A stretch of DNA of 64,000 bases from the NCBI RefSeq assembly GCF_018362775.1, contig NZ_JAGYXY010000001.1, positions 325,126-389,125 of the forward strand, given 5' to 3'. This document shows positions 8,851 through 17,851 of the stretch, in pieces; position 1 is the stretch's first letter; the number at the start of each line of letters is the position of its first letter. A model generated the notes under the pieces. It saw nothing but the letters and a program-made list of their open reading frames with translations. It was not told the origin of the DNA and searched no databases. This stretch comes from Alistipes montrealensis (GTDB taxonomy: Bacteria; Bacteroidota; Bacteroidia; Bacteroidales; Rikenellaceae). A program made the translations under genes and the position numbers.

Positions 8851-10530
8851 TTATTTGATTGCGACATACCGGGAGGCGCCCTTCGATAACGAGGTGTTGG
8901 CCCCGGTGATCTGCGGCGAGGAGACCTCGATCGAGCGGTTGCGGCTTCCCGTTACGACAAATGCGCGCTCCAGACCCTCGGGACAAACGAAATCCTCGGC
9001 CGAAAGGTTCCGGACGTTGTTGAGCATCAGCGCAGGCCCCTGCTCAGGAATGATCTTCACGTTGCGCAGCACGACATCCGAAGACTCGTTGATCTGCGCA
9101 CCCGTCGTGGCGTAAATCCGGGTATTTTCCACCGTGACACGCTCGACGTTCATCTCCGGAAGCCCGTTGAAATACATGGCGCGCCGTGCGCCGCGACACC
9201 ACACGTTCTTAATATGAATATCCCGGAAAGCCGGCGTGGTTTCGTCGACGGGTTTCGGGGCGATGTCCGTAACTTCGGCATCCCCACCCTCGGCAAGCGC
9301 CTCGGAGGCCGATTTACCTCCGTAGAAAAGATCGAACAGCAGCGGTTCCTGCAGGATGTTGTTCATGGCGATGTCCTCGATCCAGATGTTTTCGACCACC
9401 CCGCCGCGTCCGCGCGCGGATTTGAAACGCAGTCCTACGTCGGTTCCCGAAAAGACGCAGTTCGAAACCTTGACGTTCCTGACCCCGCCCGACATCTCGC
9501 TGCCGACGACGAATCCGCCGTGGCCATGAAAAACGATGCAGTTGTCGACGAGGATATTCTCACACGGAATCCCGCGATCACGCCCCGCCTGGTCCTTACC
9601 GCTCTTGATACAGATGCCGTCGTCACCCACGTCGAAACGCGAATCGGTCAGCACGACATTACGGCACGACTCGATGTCGATGCCGTCGCTGTTCTGCGCA
9701 TAATCGGGACAACGGACGGTTATATCGTTCACGATCAGATTGGTGCACATTGCCGGATGAATATTCCAACAGGGGGAATTCTGAAAAGTGACGCCCTCCA
9801 GCAATACATTTTCACAATGGTGGATGGCAACCATCACCGGCCGCAGGAAATCGTGCATGCGTTCGAAATCGGCACGCGTCTTCGCCCAGGTCGAAACGTT
9901 CTGGTCGGCTCCCGACGTGGCCCCGAACTTATAGCTTTCGGAAGGATACCATGTTTTTCCATCGTCGGAGAGGATACCGCCGCTCTTGACCAGGTCCTTC
10001 CACTGGCGGGGATTGACCTTGTCCTGCTTCACGGCGCGCCAGGCATCGCCGTTGCCGTCGATCACGCCACGGCCCGTAACGGCCACGTTCTTTACGCCCC
10101 GGGCCGAAAGCGGAGACTGGCAGCGCAGCGTATTGAGACCTTCGAAAGTGGTCTCCACGAGCGGGTAAAGCGATTTGTCGCTGCTGAAAACGATGACGGC
10201 ATTCTGTTCGAGATGCAGCTCGATATTGTCTTTCAGCACGATGGGGCCGGTATACCAGACGCCTTCGGGAACGACCACGCGACCGCCGCCTTTCGCCGTC
10301 AGGGCGGCAATGGCATCGGCGAAAGCCGCCGTATTGAGCGTATAGCCGTCGCCCGTACCGCCGAAATCGGCGACGCTGACCGAGTGTGCAGGAATCGCAG
10401 GCCGCGCGACCTGCGGCATCTCGAAGGGGAGGTTGCAGGCCGGAGCAGAGGAGCCCGGGGCGTGTGCACGGCATCCTGCGGTCGTTGCCAGGACCGCCGC
10501 CACACAAATCGTCACTTGTCTGAGGTTCAT
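8851..10530 (-). CDS. GH28 polygalacturonase lipoprotein
   Basis: A hydrolase of alpha-1,4-galacturonan in pectin. It has a lipoprotein signal (lipobox TTAGC, Cys20) and a parallel beta-helix with the full GH28 catalytic set: NSDGIDIES (Asp282), VGDDGICIKSG (Asp303 and Asp304), FHGHGG (His337) and the substrate-binding GLRFKSARGRGG (RFK in place of the usual RIK). The N-terminal strand VSVADFGGTGDG with NTAAF is also typical. The 559-residue length is normal for Bacteroidota members. It is followed by the pectate lyase gene after 7 bases, so the two are co-transcribed. The 118-base gap upstream has its own -7-like box. Confidence 0.93.
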   Translation of the reverse strand: MNLRQVTICVAAVLATTAGCRAHAPGSSAPACNLPFEMPQVARPAIPAHSVSVADFGGTGDGYTLNTAAFADAIAALTAKGGGRVVVPEGVWYTGPIVLKDNIELHLEQNAVIVFSSDKSLYPLVETTFEGLNTLRCQSPLSARGVKNVAVTGRGVIDGNGDAWRAVKQDKVNPRQWKDLVKSGGILSDDGKTWYPSESYKFGATSGADQNVSTWAKTRADFERMHDFLRPVMVAIHHCENVLLEGVTFQNSPCWNIHPAMCTNLIVNDITVRCPDYAQNSDGIDIESCRNVVLTDSRFDVGDDGICIKSGKDQAGRDRGIPCENILVDNCIVFHGHGGFVVGSEMSGGVRNVKVSNCVFSGTDVGLRFKSARGRGGVVENIWIEDIAMNNILQEPLLFDLFYGGKSASEALAEGGDAEVTDIAPKPVDETTPAFRDIHIKNVWCRGARRAMYFNGLPEMNVERVTVENTRIYATTGAQINESSDVVLRNVKIIPEQGPALMLNNVRNLSAEDFVCPEGLERAFVVTGSRNRSIEVSSPQITGANTSLSKGASRYVAIK

Positions 10531-10580
10531 AAGAGAGGTAATTTATTCGTATACGTAAAATTTTCAAAATTTCAGGTATA

Positions 10581-10588
10581 CAAAAGTA
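10581..10588 (-). promoter_or_regulatory. -7 element TACTTTTG upstream of the GH28 gene
   Basis: TACTTTTG on the minus strand fits the Bacteroidota -7 consensus TAnnTTTG, 50 bases before the GH28 start. No TTTG was found at the usual -33 distance, so an activator such as the HTCS may be needed (inference). It would give GH28, PL1, the esterase, HTCS and GH105 a start site separate from the two genes upstream. Confidence 0.4.
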
Positions 10589-10648
10589 AACTGCCTCAGC
10601 CTATCGGACAGGGATTTTTTGACGCAAACGATGTACTTTTTTTCAAAT

Positions 10649-11824
10649 CTACTCCATCCGCGAAACAATGACCGGAGTCTGGGCCGAACGCACCGACTCC
10701 ATCAGCCCCACGACGCGTTCGGTATCGCTGCGGTCTTTCAGCCATTCGCTCTTGCGCCAGATCATTTCAAACACGTAGTCGATCCGTCCGCGGGCATCGG
10801 GCGTAAGCTGGAAAAGATAACTGGTCTTGTCGTCGGTCTGCGAGGCGATCTGTTTCCGCGGCACGGCGACGGCCAGCCCGACGTTCTCGCGCTCCCATTT
10901 CACGGTGTCGTTCTCGGGAAAATCGCGCCCGAAGGCGGCAATCACATTGTCGTCCTTATACACTTTGTTCTCGGCCATCTTCATCACGCCGGTCGTGAAA
11001 ACCAACCCCTTGAAATCACCCTCGATGCGGTTTTCGACCTGCACGTCGCCATGTCCGGCATAGAGGATGTAGCGCGAAGTCATCGTGATCTCCCGGCCGC
11101 CGTAGCGCCACCCTTCGACCCGCATTTCGACCACCGTGCGGATCGGTCCGTTGACCAGGATACGGGCCTCGCGGCGTTTGAAATCGGTGATATGGATCAT
11201 TTTTTTCTTTTCGGCATCCCAGCCTTTGAGCGTACCCACGCCCACCGAACCGAAGACGCGCAGGTTATCGTGGCCGTAGCCCCGGGCCAACTGCTCGTCC
11301 GAAGGATACCACATCGTCTCGGCCAGTTCGAGCCGCGGACGCTTCTTGCCATAGGTATCGATGGTCTGCTTGTTGTCGAAATAGATGCGGTAAGCGGCGT
11401 ATTCCGACTCGAAGGCCGGGCCGTGGTGGTGCAGTTTGTGGTACATGTCGTTTTTGTCCGAAGCGACACTGTCGACGGCACGCAGGGTTTTGTCGGGATT
11501 TTTAAGCCACATCTGGGCATGCACGCGGTCTTTGAAAACCCGTTTGTCCGGGTTCGAAGAGTAAGTTACCTGGAAATTCTGGCTGCCCGAGATCGTCGAG
11601 ACAAAGACCAGTTCGCCCAGTTCCCTGTCCAGCTGCGAGGGAATCTGGTGAACGCCGCCGAGCGACACGACGGCGCTCTGGGCCCATTGGGGTACATCCC
11701 GGATTACGACCGGACATTCGGGACGGCTGCCTGTAACCGTAACGTGGTAAAGGCATTTCTGGGTTTTGGCGCTCAGGCTGCAAACCGCGCCGAGGGCCAG
11801 CATCAGCAAAAGAATCCGTTTCAT
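10649..11824 (-). CDS. DUF4861-family secreted protein
   Basis: A secreted protein of 391 residues with a clean signal peptide (MKRILLLMLALGAVCSLSA). The body resembles the DUF4861 family found in Bacteroidota pectin and rhamnogalacturonan loci; the region HHHGPAFESEYAAYRIYFDN, the later YGHDNLRVFGSVGVG and the strand-rich C-terminus are characteristic. The enzymatic role is not established here; its position between an esterase and a polygalacturonase suggests action on pectic oligosaccharides. Its start lies 2 bases after the stop of the alpha/beta hydrolase gene, so the two form a tight pair. Confidence 0.75.
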   Translation of the reverse strand: MKRILLLMLALGAVCSLSAKTQKCLYHVTVTGSRPECPVVIRDVPQWAQSAVVSLGGVHQIPSQLDRELGELVFVSTISGSQNFQVTYSSNPDKRVFKDRVHAQMWLKNPDKTLRAVDSVASDKNDMYHKLHHHGPAFESEYAAYRIYFDNKQTIDTYGKKRPRLELAETMWYPSDEQLARGYGHDNLRVFGSVGVGTLKGWDAEKKKMIHITDFKRREARILVNGPIRTVVEMRVEGWRYGGREITMTSRYILYAGHGDVQVENRIEGDFKGLVFTTGVMKMAENKVYKDDNVIAAFGRDFPENDTVKWERENVGLAVAVPRKQIASQTDDKTSYLFQLTPDARGRIDYVFEMIWRKSEWLKDRSDTERVVGLMESVRSAQTPVIVSRME

Positions 11825-11826
11825 GG

Positions 11827-13248
11827 CTATTTCAGTTTTTCGATGATTTGTTCCAGTTGTGTGCGGCTCCGGAGGGCCGTTGCAGGCAATTCGCCCGAAA
11901 AAGCCCGCAATGCCGCTTCGGGCAGGAGTTCGACACGGGCCTCATCGGCCTGTGAGGCGTCGAGGCCCAAAGTCTCGGCAAAAAAAGCATAGACCGCACG
12001 GCGTTTGTCCACGCCGTAATCATGCCGTCCATCCGGAAAGTGGACGTTACGGACCTGCCCGCCGGCATCATAAAAATCCCAGATTCGCCGCAGGAAAGGA
12101 TATTCCAACACCGGATAGGTCGCCGTCCAGTCGCCGCCGTCGCTGACGGCCAACACAGGACGGGGAGCCATCGCCGCAGCCAGAATTTCCGGCATGCAAC
12201 TGCCTCCGGCGGCCAGCGTCACCGGACGGCCGCTCTCGCAGGGGCATCCTCCGTCAAAATGCGATACCAGATGGACCACGGGCGCCAGAGCGGCGAACCG
12301 TCCGTCGGTCACAGCCAGCAGCAAAGCATGCGTAGCCCCGCCCGAACCGCCCGTCGCGGCCATGCGTGCGGTGTCGATGTCGCGGCGCGAAGCCACGATC
12401 CAGTCGGTTACGGCTTTCGCCCACAGCGCCTGCACCTGCATCGAATAAGCGGCCTCATGCGCCTCGCGCCCGACCTGTCGTTCCGATTCGCCCCAGCCGA
12501 AGATGTCCATATCGACCGCCACAGCCCCCATGCGGGCAAATGTAGCCATGCGCATCTGCTGGTCGGCGCGGTAGCGCCCGCCCGCCCAATGACCCGAAGG
12601 CGAAACGATCAGGGGACGGCGTACCGGAGCATGCGGCCTCCGGCCCCGGGAAATCATCCGCCCGCCCGGAAGCGGCGGCCCGAAGGGCGCATAGACCGTT
12701 CCGCAGACATAAAGCCCCGGAAGGGTTTCAAGAGCATAATTCCGGGTCGTATAGCCGTCATGATAAACCTCCGGGCCCAGCACGACATCCGGAACTGCCA
12801 CCAGTCCCCGGAGGAACGGGCCGAGGTCCAAGGCCTCGCGCACACCTTCGAGCAGGGCCTTCCGACGCTGTTCCCACGCCGTACGGTCGGCATACTGTTC
12901 CAAAAGCCAGGCCAGCAGTTTTTCGCCGTCGGCAGGCGTACGGCGGTAATATTCGTAAGGCTGCACGGTGATCTTCCCTGCACCGCTCCATACCAGATCT
13001 AACGGATGCAGCAGGCCGTCCAAGGTCTCCGGAAGCGAATAGGGTCGCACCCGGAAATCGGCGTAAACGATCTGCATCGTATCGGGATCGAAGCGCTTAC
13101 AGGCAATACGCACGCCGAAACGCTCCCCCACATCCCGCAGGACCTCGCCGAGCGGCCGCACAAAGCGGTTCCCCGGCGCGGGCTGCGCTACGGCGGATAC
13201 GGCGGCAAAGCAGCACGCCATATATAATATGCAATGGATACGTTTCAA
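11827..13248 (-). CDS. STN-domain/alpha-beta hydrolase esterase (candidate CE19-like pectin esterase)
   Basis: A secreted two-part protein. After the signal peptide, a segment of about 65 residues (PLGEVLRDVGERFGVRIAC through LDGLLHPLDLVWSG and KITVQPY) resembles an STN domain, normally seen on SusC/FecA receptors. The rest is an alpha/beta hydrolase with nucleophile elbow GGSGGATHA, an acidic candidate in VSDGGDWT and His in DGRHDYG. In this pectin cluster a methyl- or acetylesterase of the BT1017/CE19 type is plausible (inference). Start choice: TTG at 13248 gives a standard signal peptide (MKRIHCILYMACC); ATG at 13293 and ATG at 13221 are alternatives. The still longer frame reading through the tRNA gene is an artefact. 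Confidence 0.75.
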   Translation of the reverse strand: MKRIHCILYMACCFAAVSAVAQPAPGNRFVRPLGEVLRDVGERFGVRIACKRFDPDTMQIVYADFRVRPYSLPETLDGLLHPLDLVWSGAGKITVQPYEYYRRTPADGEKLLAWLLEQYADRTAWEQRRKALLEGVREALDLGPFLRGLVAVPDVVLGPEVYHDGYTTRNYALETLPGLYVCGTVYAPFGPPLPGGRMISRGRRPHAPVRRPLIVSPSGHWAGGRYRADQQMRMATFARMGAVAVDMDIFGWGESERQVGREAHEAAYSMQVQALWAKAVTDWIVASRRDIDTARMAATGGSGGATHALLLAVTDGRFAALAPVVHLVSHFDGGCPCESGRPVTLAAGGSCMPEILAAAMAPRPVLAVSDGGDWTATYPVLEYPFLRRIWDFYDAGGQVRNVHFPDGRHDYGVDKRRAVYAFFAETLGLDASQADEARVELLPEAALRAFSGELPATALRSRTQLEQIIEKLK

Positions 13249-13296
13249 ATCGAGGCCCACGGATTTATGCAAAAATACAAATTTTGACCGCATTTC

Positions 13297-13327
13297 TTTG
13301 TATTTCCCTAAAAAGATTCTATATTTG
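13297..13327 (+). promoter_or_regulatory. Bacteroidota sigma-A promoter for tRNA-Ser
   Basis: TTTG at 13297-13300, a 19-base spacer, then TATATTTG at 13320-13327 gives an exact match to the Bacteroidota consensus TTTG-N19/21-TAnnTTTG. Transcription would start about 30 bases before the tRNA. Confidence 0.85.
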
Positions 13328-13364
13328 CACACCCTTTCGGAGTTAACAGCCGTAAGGAGTGCCC

Positions 13365-13453
13365 GGAGAGGTGGGTGAGTGGCTGAAACCACCGGTTTGC
13401 TAAACCGACGTACGGGGCAACCTGTACCACGAGTTCGAATCTCGTCCTCTCCG
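13365..13453 (+). tRNA. tRNA-Ser (anticodon GCU)
   Basis: An 89-base class II tRNA. Acceptor stem GGAGAGG (13365-13371) pairs with CCTCTCC (13446-13452), followed by discriminator G. The anticodon loop TTGCTAA carries GCT, reading AGC/AGU serine codons. A long variable arm (around CGTACGGGGCAACCTGTACC) and the T-arm ACGAG-TTCGAAT-CTCGT are present. CCA is not encoded (GCA follows). Confidence 0.95.
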
Positions 13454-13551
13454 CAAAAGTCGACAGACAAAATACAGAACCCTGCAAATCAACCGTTTGC
13501 AGGGTTTATTTCATCCAACCCAGGAACTGCCTGAAACGAAAATACACACTT

Positions 13552-14811
13552 ATGTCATTCTGGTCACGTCATTTCGGCCCGGACCACAAGCCCCGGATGG
13601 GCGGTCTGGAAATATTCAAATACATCGGCCCCGGACTGCTCGTAACGGTGGGATTCATCGACCCCGGCAACTGGGCTTCGAACCTCGCAGCGGGCGCCGA
13701 ATACGGCTATTCGCTGCTGTGGATGGTGACGCTTTCGACCGTCATGCTGATCGTCCTGCAACACAACGTCGCCCATCTGGGCATCGCCACGGGACTCTGT
13801 CTCTCGGAAGCGGCGGCGGTCCACCTCAAACCCGCATGGTCGCGGCCGTTGCTGGGGTCGGCCGTCCTGGCGTCGATCTCCACCTCGCTGGCCGAAATCC
13901 TCGGCGGAGCCATCGCCCTGCAAATGCTGTTCGGGGTTCCGGTGCGCATCGGCGCACTGCTGGTCCTCGTGTTCGTCCTCATCATGCTCTTTACGAACAG
14001 TTACCGCCTGATCGAGAAATGGATCATCGCGTTCGTTTCGATCATCGGATTGTCGTTTATTTACGAACTGTCGCTCGTGACGATCGACTGGCCGGAGGCG
14101 GCCCGCGCCTGGGTGACGCCCTCGTTTCCGAACGGCTCGATGGTCATCATCATGAGCGTTCTGGGCGCGGTGGTCATGCCGCACAACCTGTTCCTCCATT
14201 CGGAAGTGATCCAGAGCCGCCAATGGAATCTGAGCGACGACGCGGTTATCCGCAAACAGTTGCGCTACGAATATGCCGACACGATCTTTTCGATGCTGGT
14301 CGGCTGGGCGATCAACAGCGCGATGATCCTGCTGGCCGCAGCAACCTTTTTCGCGTCGAAAACGCCTGTGGAAGAGTTGCAGCAGGCCGATTCGCTCCTG
14401 ACGCCGCTCCTGGGTCCGAGTGCCACGAACATCTTCGCCATCGCCCTGCTGTTCGCGGGCATCTCGTCGACAATCACATCGGGCATGGCCGCAGGTTCGA
14501 TCTTCGCGGGCATTTTCCGCGAACCCTACGACATCAAGGACAACCACTCGCGCACGGGCGTGATGATTTCGCTCGTCGCGGCGTTCCTCGTCATCCTCCT
14601 GATCAGCGACCCGTTCAAAGGACTGATCTACTCGCAGATGCTCCTCAGCATCCAGTTGCCTTTCACCGTATTCCTGCAAGTGCACCTGACCTCCTCGGAG
14701 CGCGTGATGGGCAAGTACAAAAACTCCCGTTTCACGAAGTACCTGCTTTATGGCATCGGCGCGGTGGTGACCGTCCTCAACGTGATGCTGCTCGTCAGCC
14801 TCTTCCGCTGA
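13552..14811 (+). CDS. Nramp-family divalent metal transporter (MntH-like)
   Basis: An inner-membrane proton-coupled importer of Mn2+/Fe2+. The 419-residue, multi-helix protein has both metal-binding Nramp signatures: DPGN in TM1 (residues 37-40) and MPHN in TM6 (209-212, within GAVVMPHNLFLHS). Keeping the TM6 Met and the TM1 Asp/Asn argues for transition-metal rather than magnesium or aluminium transport. It follows the tRNA gene by about 100 bases and precedes marC on the same strand by 94 bases. TM1 reads DPGNWAS rather than the common DPGNFAT, a small difference near the site. The exact metal is not determined. Confidence 0.9.
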   Translation: MSFWSRHFGPDHKPRMGGLEIFKYIGPGLLVTVGFIDPGNWASNLAAGAEYGYSLLWMVTLSTVMLIVLQHNVAHLGIATGLCLSEAAAVHLKPAWSRPLLGSAVLASISTSLAEILGGAIALQMLFGVPVRIGALLVLVFVLIMLFTNSYRLIEKWIIAFVSIIGLSFIYELSLVTIDWPEAARAWVTPSFPNGSMVIIMSVLGAVVMPHNLFLHSEVIQSRQWNLSDDAVIRKQLRYEYADTIFSMLVGWAINSAMILLAAATFFASKTPVEELQQADSLLTPLLGPSATNIFAIALLFAGISSTITSGMAAGSIFAGIFREPYDIKDNHSRTGVMISLVAAFLVILLISDPFKGLIYSQMLLSIQLPFTVFLQVHLTSSERVMGKYKNSRFTKYLLYGIGAVVTVLNVMLLVSLFR

Positions 14812-14905
14812 TCCGGACCGCTGTTGTTGTTGACCCGAGACGCCCAAAGGGTTTGGAATAGTTATTGTTGACCTCTGTCGGCAATACAAAGTTCCGAACC
14901 CCGAG

Positions 14906-15577
14906 ATGTTAAAAGAAGGATTTCTTTTCACGTTCATATCCGCTTTCATGGCGCTGTTCCCGGTCGCGAATCCGGTGGGAGCCGGTTTCCTGGTCAACGG
15001 ACTGCTGTCGGGACTGAGCGACGCGGACCGGAAGTCGATCATCCGCAAAATCATCATCGACTACCTGCTCGTCGGGATAGGCAGCCTGGCCGTCGGGCAT
15101 TTCGTGCTGATGCTCTTCGGGCTTTCGCTCCCAATCATCCAACTGGGCGGAGGAGTGCTCATCTGTCGCACAGCCCTGCAATGGCTCGGCGATTCGGACT
15201 CCGCGGTGAAACCCACCGAGGGCAAGGACATCAACCCGATGCACAAAACCGCCATCGAAGCACAAATCTTCTACCCGATCACCTTCCCGATCAGCATCGG
15301 GCCGGGCAGCGTCTCGGTCATCCTGACGCTGATGGCCTCGGTCAGCCTGAAAGATGGCTGGGCGCGGGGGCTGCTCTCCTATGCGATCATCGCACTGGTT
15401 ATCGTGCTGATGTGCCTGATACTCTATCTGTTCCTATCGCAGGGAGAACGCATTATCCGTAAAATCGGCAACAGTGGCAGCATCGTCATCAACAAGATGG
15501 TCGCCTTCTTTACCTTCTGCGTAGGCGTTCAGATCGTCATGACGGGAATCGCCAAACTGTTCGACCTGCATATCTGA
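14906..15577 (+). CDS. MarC/UPF0056-family integral membrane protein
   Basis: A 223-residue protein with six predicted helices and the MarC (UPF0056) signatures: FPVANPVGAGF near the N-terminus and YPITFPISIGPGSVSV in the middle. The family's biochemical function is unknown; E. coli MarC was once linked to antibiotic resistance but that is not supported. It is on the same strand as the Nramp gene, so co-transcription is possible. The next gene is convergent. Confidence 0.88.
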   Translation: MLKEGFLFTFISAFMALFPVANPVGAGFLVNGLLSGLSDADRKSIIRKIIIDYLLVGIGSLAVGHFVLMLFGLSLPIIQLGGGVLICRTALQWLGDSDSAVKPTEGKDINPMHKTAIEAQIFYPITFPISIGPGSVSVILTLMASVSLKDGWARGLLSYAIIALVIVLMCLILYLFLSQGERIIRKIGNSGSIVINKMVAFFTFCVGVQIVMTGIAKLFDLHI

Positions 15578-15657
15578 TTTACAACCGTACTGTTTATGGA
15601 TTCGCAAATTCTGAAAACGGCGTCATCTGCAAAAATATCCTCTGACACGCCTGCGGG

Positions 15658-16419
15658 TCACTCCATCTCGGTCAGGTGCTTCCAGTAACGGCGGGGCATC
15701 ATGCGGCGCTGCTGGCGCTCGTTGATCCGCTGGGGAATGGCCAGCGCCCGGAAATAGTTTTTCCACAGGAGCTGGAACTGCCGTTCGTCTTCGGCGAGCC
15801 ATTCGTCGGCGAGTTTGTCGGCGATCATTCCCCGGTCGTCCTCCAATGTGACGCGCCGCGCCGTACGGCCGTCGTAATAGTAGCCGTAGTCGCGCCGCCG
15901 GTCGTAGATAAGCCACCGCTGGTCGGCAAACCGGTCGGTAAAATAGTCCAGTCCCAGCGGCAGGGCGTTATGCTCGGGCGTGACGGCAGCGAAATAAGTG
16001 CCGTCGGCAGCTTTCTGGAGGCGGACGAACTGCTTGAGGCGCTCCCGCTCGTGGGAGACCTTGAGCGCCAGCTGATAGAGGGATTTCATAGCGGGGTCGG
16101 CCTGGTCGGCCATCACACCCCCGCCCTCGTCGAAAACACGGCGCAGGCAGCGCAGCAGCAACAGATCGCTCTGCGGCTGCTCCCCGTGCCAGGCATAGAC
16201 GATCATCGAACGGGTGCGGGCGATCAGCCGGCGTTCCAGTCCGCGCCAGACGCGGGCGGCATGCGCCTCGTCGGTCACAACCTCGTGGACACGCTCCGTG
16301 AAGAGCGGCTCGGGCTCCCCGGGACCGATCAGCGCTTCGGGAAACGCCCGCAGCGAATAGGCGTCGAAGAGGGCCGACAGAAGCCCGTCGAAAGATTTAT
16401 CGTATCGGAAAACCAGCAT
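15658..16419 (-). CDS. TIGR03915/DUF4130-family putative DNA repair protein
   Basis: A 253-residue protein beginning LVFRYDKSFDGLLSALFDAY, the typical start of the TIGR03915 (DUF4130) family, with FADQRWLIYDRRRDYGYYYD and a basic C-terminus MMPRRYWKHLTEM. The family is almost always encoded beside a TIGR03916 radical SAM protein and is annotated as putative DNA metabolism or repair. Its start lies 5 bases after the stop of the radical SAM gene, so they form an operon and probably work together. The molecular activity is not known. Confidence 0.88.
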   Translation of the reverse strand: MLVFRYDKSFDGLLSALFDAYSLRAFPEALIGPGEPEPLFTERVHEVVTDEAHAARVWRGLERRLIARTRSMIVYAWHGEQPQSDLLLLRCLRRVFDEGGGVMADQADPAMKSLYQLALKVSHERERLKQFVRLQKAADGTYFAAVTPEHNALPLGLDYFTDRFADQRWLIYDRRRDYGYYYDGRTARRVTLEDDRGMIADKLADEWLAEDERQFQLLWKNYFRALAIPQRINERQQRRMMPRRYWKHLTEME

Positions 16420-16424
16420 CGCCG

Positions 16425-17684
16425 TCAGAAAAGGGTTAGTTGCCCCTCGTTATTATCCGTCTTCCGCCGCTGCGGAGCGGTCAGCAGGCGGCGCACCTGC
16501 TCCGGACGGAGTTCATTCACGCCCTGCCCCATGGTCAGTTCACGGCAGCAGATGAAATACTGCGCCTTCTTCATCACCACGCCGATCTGCCGCAGCGACT
16601 GCTGCGTCAGCGCACGGTAACGGCGCGAGGTGACGATCAGACGAGCCGACTTGACCCCGATGCCCGGCACGCGCAGCAGGGCTTCGTACTCCGCACGGTT
16701 CACGTCGACCGGAAAAAACGCGGGATTCCGCAGGGCCCAGGCCAGTTTGGGGTCGATATCCAGGTCAAGGCGGGGTGTTTGCTCGTTGGCAATTTCGTCG
16801 GCCCGAAACCCGTAGAAACGCATCAGCCAGTCGGCCTGATAGAGTCGGTTCTCCCGCACGAGGGGCGCTTTATCGAGCGCCGGCAGCCGTTTGTCGTAGG
16901 GATTTACGGGGATGAAGCCCGAATAGTAAACCCGTTTCATCGTCGGCCGGTCATAAAGCGCCGACGAAAGTTGCAGGATGTCGCGGTCGGTTTCATCCGT
17001 AGCTCCCACGATCATCTGCGTGCTTTGCCCTGCCGGGGCGAAACGGGGTGCATGGCGGAACCGCGTGCGCTCCTCGGCGCTCTGGAGCACCCCCTGCTGG
17101 ATGTAGCTCATCGGGCGGTAGATGCTTTCGTAATTCTTGTCGGGGGCGAGCAGTTGCAGGTTGCGTTCGGTCGGGATCTCGATGTTGACGCTCAGACGGT
17201 CGGCATAACGTCCGGCTTCGGCCACCAACTCGCGGCTGGCGCCGGGAATGCTCTTCAGGTGAATGTATCCGTTAAAGCGGTGGAGCGTACGCAGATCGCG
17301 TGCGACGCGAACCATGCGCTCCATCGTATAGTCGGGATCACGGACGACGCCCGACGAGAGAAACAGCCCTTCGATGTAGTTGCGGCGGTAGAACTCGATA
17401 GTCAGCTCGGTCAGTTCGCCGGGAGTGAAAGCCGCGCGCGGAATGTCGTTGCTGCGTCGGTTGATGCAATAGGCGCAGTCGTAAATGCAAACATTGGTGA
17501 GCATGATTTTCAGCAGCGAGACACAGCGTCCGTCGGCCGTGAAGGTGTGGCAGATGCCCCACCCCGCCGTGCTGCCCACGTCGCCCGCACGATGCTTGCG
17601 CGTCACACCGCTCGAAGCGCACGAAACATCGTATTTGGCCGACTCGGCCAGCACCTTGAGTTTTTCGAGCACCGTCTCCTTCAT
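16425..17684 (-). CDS. TIGR03916-family radical SAM protein, putative DNA modification/repair
   Basis: A 419-residue radical SAM enzyme. The [4Fe-4S] motif is C66-I-Y-D-C70-A-Y-C73 (CX3CX2C). Three further Cys lie ahead of it (22, 45, 54). A helix-hairpin-helix near the C-terminus (LLRVPGIGVKSARLIV) suggests DNA binding. This arrangement is that of TIGR03916, the partner of TIGR03915, which is encoded 5 bases downstream. By analogy with spore photoproduct lyase it may act on damaged or modified DNA, but substrate and reaction are unproven. Confidence 0.9.
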   Translation of the reverse strand: MKETVLEKLKVLAESAKYDVSCASSGVTRKHRAGDVGSTAGWGICHTFTADGRCVSLLKIMLTNVCIYDCAYCINRRSNDIPRAAFTPGELTELTIEFYRRNYIEGLFLSSGVVRDPDYTMERMVRVARDLRTLHRFNGYIHLKSIPGASRELVAEAGRYADRLSVNIEIPTERNLQLLAPDKNYESIYRPMSYIQQGVLQSAEERTRFRHAPRFAPAGQSTQMIVGATDETDRDILQLSSALYDRPTMKRVYYSGFIPVNPYDKRLPALDKAPLVRENRLYQADWLMRFYGFRADEIANEQTPRLDLDIDPKLAWALRNPAFFPVDVNRAEYEALLRVPGIGVKSARLIVTSRRYRALTQQSLRQIGVVMKKAQYFICCRELTMGQGVNELRPEQVRRLLTAPQRRKTDNNEGQLTLF

Positions 17685-17851
17685 GGCGGCAAGTTATCGT
17701 TTTTTTCGGAAAAAACAGGTGTTCCGCAGGTAATTTTTCGCGCCGTTTCCCGATGTCGCTGGGCATGTGGGAAATAGACCGAAAAATTGTTTTCATTCCA
17801 CTTTTTCACTATATTTATGCGATATATCACCTACCCTAATCTCCGGTCGCC

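Noticed and set aside
13293..13470. N-terminal extension of the esterase frame to 13470
   Set aside because: It reads through the antisense of the tRNA-Ser gene and its promoter; such tRNA-derived peptides are a common annotation error.
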